Shown here piece by piece: positions 21,344-35,199 of a stretch of 64,000 nt of DNA. The notes beneath the pieces were generated by a model. The model saw only the letters and a list, made by a program, of their open reading frames with translations. It did not search any database and was not told the DNA's origin. The position numbers were made by a program, and so were the translations under genes. Source of the DNA: Methyloversatilis universalis EHg5. Lineage in GTDB: Bacteria > Pseudomonadota > Gammaproteobacteria > Burkholderiales > Rhodocyclaceae. The DNA is taken from positions 2,685,234 through 2,749,233 of the forward strand of contig NZ_KB900539.1 of NCBI RefSeq assembly GCF_000378945.1. Reading direction: 5' to 3'. Numbering within the stretch: the stretch's first letter is position 1; the number at the start of each line of letters is the position of its first letter.

Positions 21344-22033
21344 ATGGAACTGGTACTTTTTGACCTCGACAACACCCTGCTCGCCGGCGATTCGGATTTC
21401 GAGTGGGCGCAATTTCTGATTTCCAAAGGCGTGCTCGACCGAGAGGTCTATGAGGCACGCAACGCCACCTTCTACGACCAGTACAAGGCAGGGACGCTGG
21501 ACATCCACGAATTCCTCGACTTCCAGCTGGCGCCGCTGTCCCGCCATCCGCGCGAACAGCTGGATGCCTGGCATGCCGAGTTCATGACCAGCCAGATCCG
21601 GCCGAGACTGACCGATGGGGCTCGCGGTCTGGTGAACGTCCATCTGGAGAGCGGTGCGCTGTGTGCCATCGTCACCGCCACCAACAGCTTCATCACCGGT
21701 CCGATCGCGCGCGAACTGGACATTCCTCACCTGGTTGCCACTATTCCGGCGCAGAACAACGGCCAGTTCACCGGCAAGCCGCGCGGTACGCCGGCCTTCC
21801 GCGAAGGCAAGATCGAACGAGTGGAGCGCTGGCTGGAAGAACTGGGGCTGTATTTCGGCAGCTTCCGTCGCACCACCTTCTACAGTGATTCTCTTAACGA
21901 CCTTCCGCTGCTGAGTCGCGTCACCCACCCGATCGCGGTGGATCCTGACCCGACGCTGCGCACCCACGCGAAGGAATACGGATGGCAGATCATGCACCTG
22001 CACACCGGCGAAGCGGTGCCTGACGAGGCCTGA
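21344..22033 (+). CDS. HAD-IB family phosphatase
   Basis: A 229-aa haloacid dehalogenase-type hydrolase of the phosphoserine-phosphatase-like IB group. The catalytic motif FDLDNTLLAGDS is at residues 6-17. Motif II is AIVTATNSF, and the C-terminal metal motif is YSDSLNDLPLL. The substrate is unknown. It lies 14 bp after hda. In many betaproteobacteria pcnB and folK follow this gene; here a Fur-family gene does. Confidence 0.9.
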   Translation: MELVLFDLDNTLLAGDSDFEWAQFLISKGVLDREVYEARNATFYDQYKAGTLDIHEFLDFQLAPLSRHPREQLDAWHAEFMTSQIRPRLTDGARGLVNVHLESGALCAIVTATNSFITGPIARELDIPHLVATIPAQNNGQFTGKPRGTPAFREGKIERVERWLEELGLYFGSFRRTTFYSDSLNDLPLLSRVTHPIAVDPDPTLRTHAKEYGWQIMHLHTGEAVPDEA

Positions 22034-22038
22034 TCCAG

Positions 22039-22455
22039 GTGGAGCGCAATACCCGACAGCGTGCGGCCATCCTCGGTGCGATCGAGTCCGCCGGCCGGCC
22101 GCTGTCGCCCACCGAACTGCACGGCATGGCACGCAACGAAGCACCTGCGCTCGGGCTGGCCACTGTCTACCGGACGATCAAGTCCCTGCTTCAGGAACAC
22201 CGCATCCGCGAGGTAAGTCTGCCGGGCGAGCCCGCTCGCTATGAAGTGGCCCATCTCGGTCACCATCATCATTTCAAGTGCACACTGTGCGACCGGGTAT
22301 TCGATATCGCCGAATGCACCACCGACTGGAGCGCACTCACGCCCCCGGGCTTCGCTGTTGACGCACACGATGTGACCTTGTTCGGGCGCTGCAGCGACTG
22401 TCTTCGCGGCACAGCCGCGCCTTTGCCCGTACAGCCTCATCTGCACGAGCACTGA
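22039..22455 (+). CDS. Fur-family metalloregulator (possibly Zur)
   Basis: A 138-aa Fur-superfamily repressor starting with GTG at 22039, 5 nt after the HAD stop. The winged helix covers about 1-75 and includes GLATVYRTIKSLLQEH. The dimerisation/metal part has HLGHHHHFKCTLCDRVFD, a His-rich stretch plus CTLC, with CSDC near the C-terminus, together a structural zinc site. I lean to Zur because the next gene is DUF1826, a family often linked to zinc starvation, and has an inverted repeat over its start. PerR or Fur cannot be excluded. Confidence 0.88.
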   Translation: MERNTRQRAAILGAIESAGRPLSPTELHGMARNEAPALGLATVYRTIKSLLQEHRIREVSLPGEPARYEVAHLGHHHHFKCTLCDRVFDIAECTTDWSALTPPGFAVDAHDVTLFGRCSDCLRGTAAPLPVQPHLHEH

Positions 22456-22576
22456 CAGACCTGGGCGGATTGGGGTCCGATTCGGATCCCATTTGCATCC
22501 AGACGCCAGACGGTCATCTGCCGGGCCTACACGCATCTGCTGCCGCAGAAGGCGATAGCGAGGCTCTTCACTGATG

Positions 22577-22625
22577 TGGACAGCCCGGGAATGGCTTGAT
22601 CTATAATTTGATAATGACTTATCAA
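22577..22625 (+). promoter_or_regulatory. DUF1826 promoter and start-codon operator
   Basis: TGGACA (22577-22582), a 19-bp spacer and a perfect TATAAT (22602-22607) form a promoter. A perfect 18-bp inverted repeat, TTGATAATGACTTATCAA (22608-22625), follows directly and contains the ATG at 22614-22616. The expected transcription start falls at or near that A. No ribosome site is visible. A Fur-superfamily dimer bound here would block transcription. Confidence 0.65.
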
Positions 22626-23270
22626 CATCAAAAAATACTCAACCAGCCCGAGCTGCCTGCGAAACCGTTCATGCGCTGGGAAAATACGGACACACTGGAA
22701 GGTCTCGCCCACATCTTTGAACCATCCGTGCATCTGATACGCCTGCGCAGGGCTGTGCCGCAGGGCGTACACGACTATCTGAATGCGCTGGATCGAATCG
22801 GATTGAGGCTGGATCGCATCCGCTATGTGCTGTCACCCGGAGCAGCCCTGCCGAATGAAGCCCTGCCCGATCTGCCCGGACGGGACTCAATGCAACTTGA
22901 GATTCAAAGCTGGTCGGAACTGCTCGCGGATCTCACGGGATGTCCCAAGGTAGGCGTACGTATCGAAATGCCGGATCAGGCCATGTGTCCACGCATGCAT
23001 GTGGATCACGTCACCTTACGTTTGATCACCACATGGCGAGGGCCAGGCACCGAGTGGCTGGACGAGGCAGGAGCCGATCGCAGCCGGCTTGGCAGCGAAG
23101 AAGTCATCCTGTCGCCGTCGGCAATCCACCGGGCAACAACAGGCGACGTACTGTTGCTCAAGGGAGAACGCTGGCCCGGGAATGACGGACGTGGCGTACT
23201 GCACCGCTCCCCGCAATCGGATGACAACAGGCAAACGCGAATTCTGTTTGCCTGCGACGCGGTCTGGTAG
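22614..23270 (+). CDS. DUF1826 domain protein
   Basis: A 218-aa protein of the DUF1826 family, function not established. It has no signal peptide or membrane segment. The core includes CPRMHVDHVTLRLITTWRGP, TEWLD, AIHRATTGDVLLLKGERW and LHRSP, with His and Asp residues spaced like the metal/2-oxoglutarate site of jelly-roll dioxygenases, though I cannot confirm that fold. ATG at 22614 was chosen over TTG at 22596 because the promoter -10 lies between them. Its place after a Fur-family gene suggests metal-responsive expression. Confidence 0.78.
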   Translation: MTYQHQKILNQPELPAKPFMRWENTDTLEGLAHIFEPSVHLIRLRRAVPQGVHDYLNALDRIGLRLDRIRYVLSPGAALPNEALPDLPGRDSMQLEIQSWSELLADLTGCPKVGVRIEMPDQAMCPRMHVDHVTLRLITTWRGPGTEWLDEAGADRSRLGSEEVILSPSAIHRATTGDVLLLKGERWPGNDGRGVLHRSPQSDDNRQTRILFACDAVW

Positions 23271-23369
23271 CGCGGGAGCGATCTGCTTCACTGGCGGCTC
23301 TACCGCCCCGGAGCGTCCTTCCCCTGTGACGCCTGGCAAAGAGCCAAGAGCCGGGCGTTTGGCATCCAA

Positions 23370-24002
23370 TGCCCTAGTGGATTACGTGCCAATTGTCGAA
23401 ATGATTCCAGAGAGGCAAGGCTTCGCGGCACTGATCCGAGGTGCCGATGCAGGCGTGTCCATAAGCCCATTTGCAAGGCGGACTGGATGAAACGCTCGGC
23501 TTTACCGTTAGTCTGTAATCCATAGGTGCGGATAAATTTCTGCGCGATATCCAGTTCAGTACAGATCTGAACAAAAAGAACGAATGGAAGACAGGGCGAA
23601 TGCCGGCGAGCACACGTACGCTCAGAGTGCGTCTGCAGTGATCGCCTGTGGATCGATAGCCAGCATCAGTGAAGTATCCGAGCATCTCGATGCCGATGTG
23701 ACGCTGTTCGCTCGGCCCTGACGCTCGTAACGCTGTATGGCCTCAGACAGAGCCAGATCGCGAACGCGAGGCAGCTCGGCAAGTCTGAAACCCTCTTGCG
23801 CAATACGCCGGTGCCGGCGACGATCCGTGACTGAAGAAAGCCTCGCGGCGCAGCTCGACGATGGAAGCACCAGCTGCTCAGCAATGCCATGGCCTGCGCA
23901 GCGTCAGTGGCCACAGACCACCACGCTCACGCATGTCCAGCATCAAGCTCTGGGCTACGAACGTCGGTCAATCGTCAACCGGGCATTGTTGCGCGTGTCC
24001 AT
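23370..24002 (-). pseudogene. Decayed IS481-family transposase
   Basis: Pieces of one IS481-type transposase can be read in order on the minus strand but in different frames. The N-terminus MDTRNNARLT starts at 24002 and hits a stop. A linker with RLAELPRVRDLALSEAIQRYER lies at about 23800-23710, and MLGYFTDAGYRSTGDH at 23685-23638. The integrase-core signature QTNGKAERFIQSALQ lies at about 23515-23470, and the tail with REALPLWNHFDNWH lies in yet another frame at 23420-23378. Several frameshifts, stops and a core deletion make it non-functional. Confidence 0.8.
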
Positions 24003-24100
24003 CAGGTGCCTTGTTCTCTCATGATTGGAGATCTGGCGATTTCCAGCCTGTCAGAGCTTCTCCGCGGGAACACCTGAAACCTCCCAATGAAGCTTTACGC

Positions 24101-24334
24101 CTAGCCAGCCGGCACGCCCGTGCGATTGACCTGACTGTAGAAAATCTTCTGGTTGTGCAGGCTGCCAAGTAGCTCGTTCAACTCGTGTATCAGGGCGTCA
24201 CTTTCCGCACTGGCCGAGGGCACCCCATCAGCAATCGCGGCATGAGCCAGGCGGCCGATCTGGTCGCGCAACGCATCTTCGATCAAATCAATGTGGCGGA
24301 TGGTGAGCTGAAAGGTTTTCTGGTGCTTTGACAT
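24101..24334 (-). CDS. Small hypothetical protein
   Basis: A 77-aa soluble protein starting MSKHQKTFQLTIRHIDLIED, predicted largely helical, with no motif I recognise. ATG at 24334 is preceded by GGGAG at proper spacing on the minus strand, which supports real translation; a longer in-frame extension upstream lacks this. It is isolated between the IS481 remnant and mtdB, so it has no operon context. Confidence 0.6.
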   Translation of the reverse strand: MSKHQKTFQLTIRHIDLIEDALRDQIGRLAHAAIADGVPSASAESDALIHELNELLGSLHNQKIFYSQVNRTGVPAG

Positions 24335-24741
24335 AATGGATCTCCCGTGAGCCGTTGCCTCGTGAGCGCCGGATGGTGTCGAGACACTACAGGGTAACGC
24401 TTTCATACATCGCGACAAGTCCCGCAGCCGAACTTTCCGACAGCAGGATGCTGGCGGGACCTCGCCGCTCAATCACTACAGGAGTGGAGAGTTGAAAGCC
24501 CCCGGCGCGATTACCCCACCAAAACGCACCGCCACTACCGCAAAAACGCAGCCCGATGCAGCATTGTGCTCTCTGGCGGGCCAAGCCTGACAAACAGGCT
24601 GCGCTTCAGCCATCGCGCGTCCATCCACGCATTCAAGTTGCCCCACCCCTCGTCGATATGACAGATCTGAAGGTCGGCACCGCTGCACTCCGCGCGGACA
24701 GACTTCAGCCACATGCCATGGTGGAAAGAGGAGACAACAAG
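24335..24741. other. Intergenic region upstream of mtdB
   Basis: A 407-bp stretch without a convincing gene. Frames crossing it on both strands have no recognisable similarity. It should hold the mtdB promoter, but no clear hexamers are seen. AAAGAGGAG at 24725-24733 is a good ribosome site for mtdB. Confidence 0.4.
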
Positions 24742-25650
24742 ATGACCCAACGCATACTTTACTTTCTGGTGCCCGGCAGCAACATCAGCCCGTTCGACGT
24801 CACCATCGCCGCCGATGCAGGCTTTGATCTAGTGGTCCCGTTGACAGGCATTCGCCCGGAAAACGTCACTGCGTTGGTTCAGGACGCCATATTCTGCCGT
24901 CCGCCCAAGCGATTCAACGACACAGGCATATTCATCGGTGGACGTGACGTACATATGGCCACCGATATGTTTCAATCCGCCAAGAGCGCCATGGTTGGCG
25001 AATTCCAGGTCGGCGTATTCGCGGATCCAAACGGCGCTTATACGACTTCTGCCGCGGTTGTCGCCTTGGTTGAAAAGGCTGTACGCGAACGCACCGGCAC
25101 CGGATTGAGCGGACGAACAGTTTCAGTATTCGGACCTGGACCGGTGGGTCTGTGCACGGCCATCCTTGCGGCGCGCCAAGGCGCACGCACTCGACTCTGC
25201 CAGCTCACCGCCGACGATGACGCCAAAGCCGCGTTGCGCTTCTGCGAACGTTACCAAGCGCAGATCGAATGGGTGTCTGCAGAAACCCATCGAGACAAAG
25301 TGAATATCGTCGCCGACACTGAAATCGCAATCTGCGCAGCTAAAGCCGGCATTCGTATTCTGGACGCAGAAGTGCTTCAGGCTGGTGGCCAGCTCATTGC
25401 CTGCGCAGACACCAACGCGGTCCCCCCGTCAGGCATTGAAGGCATAGGCATCAACGACAAGGCCATTCCAACCGACGTTGGTCCCGCCCATTTTCTGAGC
25501 ATCGGCCCATTGGCTATCGGCAGCCTCAAATACAAGACTCAATTTGGCCTGTATCGGCAGATACAAACCAGTCAGGTCGCCGCGCAGATTGACTTTCCTG
25601 AGGCTTACGCCTTCGCGCTGCATGAACTCGCTCGGAGCAATGAGCGCTGA
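24742..25650 (+). CDS. mtdB: NAD(P)-dependent methylenetetrahydromethanopterin dehydrogenase
   Basis: Oxidises methylene-H4MPT to methenyl-H4MPT in the C1 formaldehyde-oxidation pathway of methylotrophs. The 302-aa product has the family start RILYFLVPGSNISPFDV, then MVGEFQVGVFADPNGAYTT, a dinucleotide loop FGPGPVGLCTAILAARQGA, and GGQLIACADTNAVPPSGI. ATG at 24742 has a strong ribosome site. No other H4MPT gene (fae, mch, ftr/fhc) is in the window. It sits between two dead insertion sequences and its codon use is slightly less GC-rich than core genes. MtdC or MtdA-like activity is a lesser alternative. Confidence 0.92.
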   Translation: MTQRILYFLVPGSNISPFDVTIAADAGFDLVVPLTGIRPENVTALVQDAIFCRPPKRFNDTGIFIGGRDVHMATDMFQSAKSAMVGEFQVGVFADPNGAYTTSAAVVALVEKAVRERTGTGLSGRTVSVFGPGPVGLCTAILAARQGARTRLCQLTADDDAKAALRFCERYQAQIEWVSAETHRDKVNIVADTEIAICAAKAGIRILDAEVLQAGGQLIACADTNAVPPSGIEGIGINDKAIPTDVGPAHFLSIGPLAIGSLKYKTQFGLYRQIQTSQVAAQIDFPEAYAFALHELARSNER

Positions 25651-25754
25651 ATTTCTTGGTTTAACAGGCTGGTGAAAATCCCGTGCCCTGCCCTCGGGGC
25701 GGGATTTGAGGCAAACTCCCGCCCCGAATCGTCTTCCTGTTTTCCCGATTTCTC

Positions 25755-25980
25755 ATGCGTATGCAAGAGAATCCCCAGTGCATCGATGCTCAGCGACGTG
25801 AGCCTGAAACACCGCTTGCCGAAGGAGCCCCCGATGCGCACCCTGCGTGCGCTCGTCGATTCCACTCGAACAATTGCTGCGTACGCTGCTAGTGCAGATA
25901 CTTGTCCGAGATCCGCAGCGAACGCCAGCTCGTCGAACTGCTCGACTACAACCTGCTGTTCCGCTGGTTCGGCTTGATGT
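25755..25980 (+). pseudogene. IS5-type transposase N-terminal remnant
   Basis: The 5' third of an IS5-type transposase with frameshifts. LSDVSLKHRLPKEPPMRTLR and ALVDS are in one frame, IPLEQLLRTLLVQILV in the next, and SEIRSERQLVELLDYNLLFR then WF in a third before a stop at about 25980. These match in order the DNA-binding N-domain of IS5 transposases (the RSERxLMExxDYNLLFRWF motif). The catalytic part is gone. Confidence 0.8.
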
Positions 25981-26025
25981 AGTCGTAGGTGCTATCTGGA
26001 TGCGTGTTTGATTCGCACAAACACG

Positions 26026-26057
26026 AACGCCCGATCACTGATGAGTGATCGGGCGTT
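26026..26057 (-). terminator. rRNA operon terminator
   Basis: Perfect 14-bp stem AACGCCCGATCACT (26026-26039) / AGTGATCGGGCGTT (26044-26057) with loop GATG, just beyond the 5S gene. Confidence 0.88.
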
Positions 26058-26070
26058 GTGTTGTTGGGTA

Positions 26071-26185
26071 GCCTGGCGCTGACCTACTTTCGCGAGCGGA
26101 TTGCTCACTATCATTGGCGCGGCTGCGTTTCACGGTCCTGTTCGGGATGGGAAGGGGTGGTTCCACAGCGCTATGGGCACCAGGC
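26071..26185 (-). rRNA. rrf: 5S ribosomal RNA
   Basis: Read on the minus strand it opens GCCTGGTGCCCATAGCGC, closes AGGTCAGCGCCAGGC, and contains the conserved CCATCCCGAACAGGACCGTG. The terminal stem pairs GCCTGG with CCAGGC. It is about 115 nt; the ends may extend by a few bases. Confidence 0.95.
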
Positions 26186-26317
26186 TGAAGCTTTGTCATG
26201 GAGGCGCGAGGTGCATCGGGCCGCCATGTGGAAGAAGTAAAGGATTGGGGTGATTGTGTGCGCGAGGCACTTTTGATCACCGGTGCTGTTTCAACGATTT
26301 GTTGAGCACACGGTTAT

Positions 26318-29206
<2,889 letters not shown>

Positions 29207-29491
29207 CTATAACGCTGTGCTCGACTTGCGTCTCACACCGCACTACAGGATAGTTCTCAAGCGCTCGCGCTATCTATCCCACCGCTGGTTCAAAGTGGTG
29301 GGACGATGCAATCACTACCCATGAGATGCCAGCGCGGTTGAAACGCTGACATCCCTTTACTTCTTCCAAATTTTTAAAGATCAAACTTCGCACCCTTGCG
29401 GGTGAGGTCTGGGCAGCATTTCTGCACCCCACGCCTCACACTCAAAGCTACGGCAACAAGTACAGCCGACATCCCGGCCAGAACCAGATGG
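29207..29491 (-). other. rRNA internal spacer (tRNA-Ala to 23S)
   Basis: A 285-nt transcribed spacer. It contains an AT-rich stretch near 29365-29390 and an imperfect repeat around CCCTTGCGGGTG. It presumably forms the 23S processing stem with the spacer beyond the 3' end, but I cannot fold it here. No gene. Confidence 0.6.
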
Positions 29492-29567
29492 TGGTGGAGG
29501 ATGACGGGATCGAACCGACGACCCCCTGCTTGCAAAGCAGGTGCTCTCCCAGCTGAGCTAATCCCCC
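29492..29567 (-). tRNA. alaT: tRNA-Ala(TGC)
   Basis: 76 nt on the minus strand from GGGGGATTAGCTCAGC to an encoded CCA. Acceptor GGGGGAT pairs with ATCCTCC. The anticodon loop CTTTGCAA carries TGC, and the T-loop is GGTTCGATCC. Normal place in the 16S-23S spacer. Confidence 0.97.
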
Positions 29568-29588
29568 TATGCCCTCATTCAGGCAATC

Positions 29589-29665
29589 TGGTGGGTCTGG
29601 TTGGGTTCGAACCAACGACCCCCGCCTTATCAAGACGGTGCTCTAACCAGCTGAGCTACAGACCC
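29589..29665 (-). tRNA. ileT: tRNA-Ile(GAT)
   Basis: 77 nt on the minus strand from GGGTCTGTAGCTCAGC to CCA. The anticodon loop CTTGATAAG carries GAT, and the T-loop is GGTTCGAACC. It lies 21 nt before tRNA-Ala in the same transcript. Confidence 0.97.
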
Positions 29666-29782
29666 GGTCTTTCCAGGGTCGGGTGCTCACTGCGGAATCA
29701 GCATCTCTGCCTCTCCCGAGCTCCTTGCCCTTGTTGCTTCTATAACAGCCGATAGGTTGTGGACACGTCGCAGTCGTGACTC

Positions 29783-31319
<1,537 letters not shown>

Positions 31320-31540
31320 ATTCCCAAAACTCGTCAGAATTCACAGGTATAAGCTTTCGCTTAAAACCTTTGATTCGTATGAGCACTTCAATTTAGTTGT
31401 CATGCGATCAACCACCGCCCCCAGTCACCCGGAAACGACAGCTGCTCGCCATCTCAACCACAACGTGCCCACACCTATCGGCTGTTTGGTTTGTTAAAGA
31501 ACGTTCGCTGCGTCGCGCTGTTTGTTTCGCTGCAGCAGAG
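31320..31540 (-). other. rRNA operon leader
   Basis: About 220 nt between the predicted rrn start site and the 16S 5' end, with no gene. It is expected to carry antitermination (box A) and RNase III processing sequences; I cannot point to them with certainty. Confidence 0.55.
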
Positions 31541-31547
31541 AAACGAG

Positions 31548-31600
31548 ACTATAGCGACGTTTTCTTCGTTGCGCAAGCTTTTTTGAAAACTTTTTGCAAC
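31548..31600 (-). promoter_or_regulatory. rRNA operon promoter with UP-like element
   Basis: On the minus strand TTGCGC (31571-31576), a 17-bp spacer and TATAGT (31548-31553) lie downstream of an A/T tract (31577-31600) that resembles an UP element. The start would be near 31541. Confidence 0.75.
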
Positions 31601-31719
31601 GCACTCGACGCCGAGTGAAGAGGCCCGCGTTTCTCTACGTGTTCGATATCGCACTGCGTCATCGAACCCGGGCCACCCTGCTTTCAAACCACTTGCCAAC
31701 CGGCCCGCATCACGGGCCT

Positions 31720-31762
31720 CAGAAAAGAATCGGCCCGCATGTCCCGAGGGCTGTGCGGGCCG
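31720..31762 (-). terminator. Terminator after tRNA-Ser
   Basis: 9-bp stem CGGCCCGCA (31731-31739) / TGCGGGCCG (31754-31762) with a U-rich stretch after it on the minus strand (A-rich 31722-31729). Confidence 0.78.
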
Positions 31763-31767
31763 TCCTG

Positions 31768-31861
<94 letters not shown>

Positions 31862-31899
31862 GGGTTACTGCACGACTTCGTGGTCTCGAAGCGGCGCGC

Positions 31900-31951
31900 A
31901 GTATAGCACCGGGCAACAGCGAATTGCTACTTCCTGTAGCGAATCGCTACT
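31900..31951 (-). repeat. Two 14-bp near-identical repeats next to a possible tRNA-Ser -10 element
   Basis: AGCGAATTGCTACT (31918-31931) and AGCGAATCGCTACT (31938-31951) are direct copies 20 bp apart, and each is itself close to a palindrome (AGCGA/TCGCT). Next to them, TATACT on the minus strand (31900-31905) could be the -10 of a tRNA-Ser promoter. The first repeat covers the matching -35 position, which is otherwise poor. Confidence 0.5.
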
Positions 31952-31978
31952 ACGTAGCTTTCCTGCGCCCCCAGTGCT

Positions 31979-33304
<1,326 letters not shown>

Positions 33305-33394
33305 TCAGAGCGAGCTTTGCAACGTAAAATTCTAACAGCGCGCCGTGCTCCGGGCGTTATAGTCACCCTGCCTCGCAACTTTCAAGCAAATGTC

Positions 33395-33661
33395 ATGCTG
33401 TCACTTCGCGACTGTCTTGATCACAGCAATCTGAGCGAACTGGAAGTCGGTGTGCTTGCCGACTACACCGGTCTTTCGCCGATGCTGGCAGCCACGCTGG
33501 CCGGTGCGATGCTGCAGAGCGATGGCGGCGCGGACCTCATGCTGCGCCTCCTGCAGGACGCGGAGAAGCAGGCGGCCCAGCGCCTCAACATGGACGAACG
33601 TGCTCGCACCCGGGCGGCAGTAGAGCGCTTCTGCGCAGTACACAAGCCGGATCTGCACTGA
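33395..33661 (+). CDS. Small hypothetical protein divergent from serS
   Basis: An 88-aa, mostly helical soluble protein starting MLSLRDCLDHSNLSELEVGV, without a recognised domain. ATG at 33395 is favoured; an upstream extension to 33278 overlaps the promoter region and is rich in unlikely residues. The GLSPMLAATLAGAMLQSDGG and LNMDERARTRAAVERF segments look like amphipathic helices. Codon use fits the genome. Confidence 0.6.
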   Translation: MLSLRDCLDHSNLSELEVGVLADYTGLSPMLAATLAGAMLQSDGGADLMLRLLQDAEKQAAQRLNMDERARTRAAVERFCAVHKPDLH

Positions 33662-33811
33662 ACCGGTTCAGTTTGCGCGGCACAGGCAGTTCGCTGCATC
33701 GCAGGCTCGATCAAGCGCAGGCAGGTACGCCGCCTGCCCGCAGACGACGCGTCGAGGGCCTGGCAAGGAATGAGGCTCAGTCTGCGGGCGCCAATCTGGC
33801 CGCCAGACAGA

Positions 33812-35176
33812 TCAGTCGCCCTTTGCCTTGCGGTCCTGTTCTCGCAGCCAGTTCAGTTTTTCGGCAATCTTCGCTTCCATGCCGCGATCGGTCGGGCGAT
33901 ACCACTGCACATCCTTCATGCCGTCCGGGAGGTAGCGCTCGCCGGCGGCGTAGCCCCCCTCCTCGTCATGCGCGTAGCGGTACTCGGCGCCAAACCCCAT
34001 GTTCTTCATAAGCTTGGTCGGCGCATTGCGCAGATGCAACGGCACCGGGCGTGAACCGTCATCGGCAACGAAGCGACGCGCTTCGTTATAGGCCGCATAG
34101 ACCGCATTCGACTTGGCAGCGCAAGCGAGGAAAATCACCGCCTGAGCCAGCGCAAGTTCGCCCTCCGGCGATCCCAGGCGCTCATAGGTCTGGCAGGCCT
34201 GCAGTGATATTTCGAGGGCGCGGGGATCGGCCAGACCGATGTCCTCGACCGCCATGCGCACGATGCGCCGGCCCAGATAGAGCGGATCCGCGCCGCCGTC
34301 GAGCATGCGTACGAACCAGTACAGCGCGGCATCCGGATTGGAGCCGCGCACCGACTTGTGCAGCGCCGAAATCTGGTCGTAGAACGCGTCCCCGCCCTTG
34401 TCAAAGCGACGCAGATTGCGCGACAGCGTGCTATCGACGAAGGCGGCGGTGACCGGATCAACCTTCGCCGTGCGCGCGGCCGTGCCCAGCTGTTCGAGCA
34501 GGTTCAGCAGCTTGCGCGCATCACCATCAGCGAAGCCGATCAGCCGCGTGCGCGCGTCCTCGTCGAAGTTCAGGCCGCCGAGCGCGCTGTCGCGGGCACG
34601 TTCGAACAGCGTCACCATCTCGTCTTCATTCAGGCTCTGCAGGACGTAGACGGAAGCACGCGACAGCAGCGCCGAATTGACTTCGAAACTCGGATTCTCG
34701 GTGGTGGCGCCGATGAAGGTGACCACGCCCGATTCGACATAGGGCAGGAAGGCGTCCTGCTGCGCCTTGTTGAAGCGGTGCACCTCGTCGACGAACAGGA
34801 TGGTGCGTCGCCCGGTGTTGGCGGCCACTGTCTCGGCACGCTGCATCGCCTCGCGGATGTCCTTCACGCCGGAGAACACCGCCGACAGCGCGGTGAATTC
34901 GGCATCGAAGGCGTTCGCCATCAGCCGCGCCAGCGTGGTCTTGCCAACGCCCGGCGGGCCCCACAGGATCATCGAGTGCGGAATGCCGGATTCGAAAGCA
35001 AGCCGCAGCGGCTTGCCCGGCCCGAGCAGATGCTGCTGGCCGATCACCTCGTCCGGCGTCTTCGGACGCAGCAATTCGGCCAGAGGCGCGTTGGCTGACG
35101 TCCGGACCTCGGTCGCGGTTGAGGCAGCGCGCGCGGGTGAAGCCGGCTCGTCCGGCATGCCGAAAAGATCAGTCAC
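33812..35176 (-). CDS. rarA: Replication-associated recombination protein A (AAA ATPase)
   Basis: A 454-aa MgsA/WRNIP1-family clamp-loader-like ATPase acting at stalled replication forks. A short N-terminal stretch (MTDLFGM) is followed by LAELLRPKTPDEVIGQQHLL, Walker A GPPGVGKTTLA, Walker B ILFVDEVHRFNK, sensor SALLSRASVY and a C-terminal tetramerisation domain. It lies 23 bp downstream of lolA. The order ftsK-lolA-rarA-serS is conserved in many proteobacteria. Confidence 0.96.
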   Translation of the reverse strand: MTDLFGMPDEPASPARAASTATEVRTSANAPLAELLRPKTPDEVIGQQHLLGPGKPLRLAFESGIPHSMILWGPPGVGKTTLARLMANAFDAEFTALSAVFSGVKDIREAMQRAETVAANTGRRTILFVDEVHRFNKAQQDAFLPYVESGVVTFIGATTENPSFEVNSALLSRASVYVLQSLNEDEMVTLFERARDSALGGLNFDEDARTRLIGFADGDARKLLNLLEQLGTAARTAKVDPVTAAFVDSTLSRNLRRFDKGGDAFYDQISALHKSVRGSNPDAALYWFVRMLDGGADPLYLGRRIVRMAVEDIGLADPRALEISLQACQTYERLGSPEGELALAQAVIFLACAAKSNAVYAAYNEARRFVADDGSRPVPLHLRNAPTKLMKNMGFGAEYRYAHDEEGGYAAGERYLPDGMKDVQWYRPTDRGMEAKIAEKLNWLREQDRKAKGD

Positions 35177-35199
35177 TGCAGATCACTCGCTGCCCGGGG

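Noticed and set aside
22608-22625. The DUF1826 inverted repeat as an FNR/Anr box
   Set aside because: It has TTGAT and ATCAA but 8 bases between them, whereas FNR sites need 4.
24476-24750. Overlapping minus-strand frames upstream of mtdB
   Set aside because: No recognisable similarity, and they cross the mtdB ribosome site; probably non-coding.
31938-31951. The 14-bp repeats near serS as a CRISPR array
   Set aside because: Only two copies, too short, with a 6-bp gap and no cas genes.
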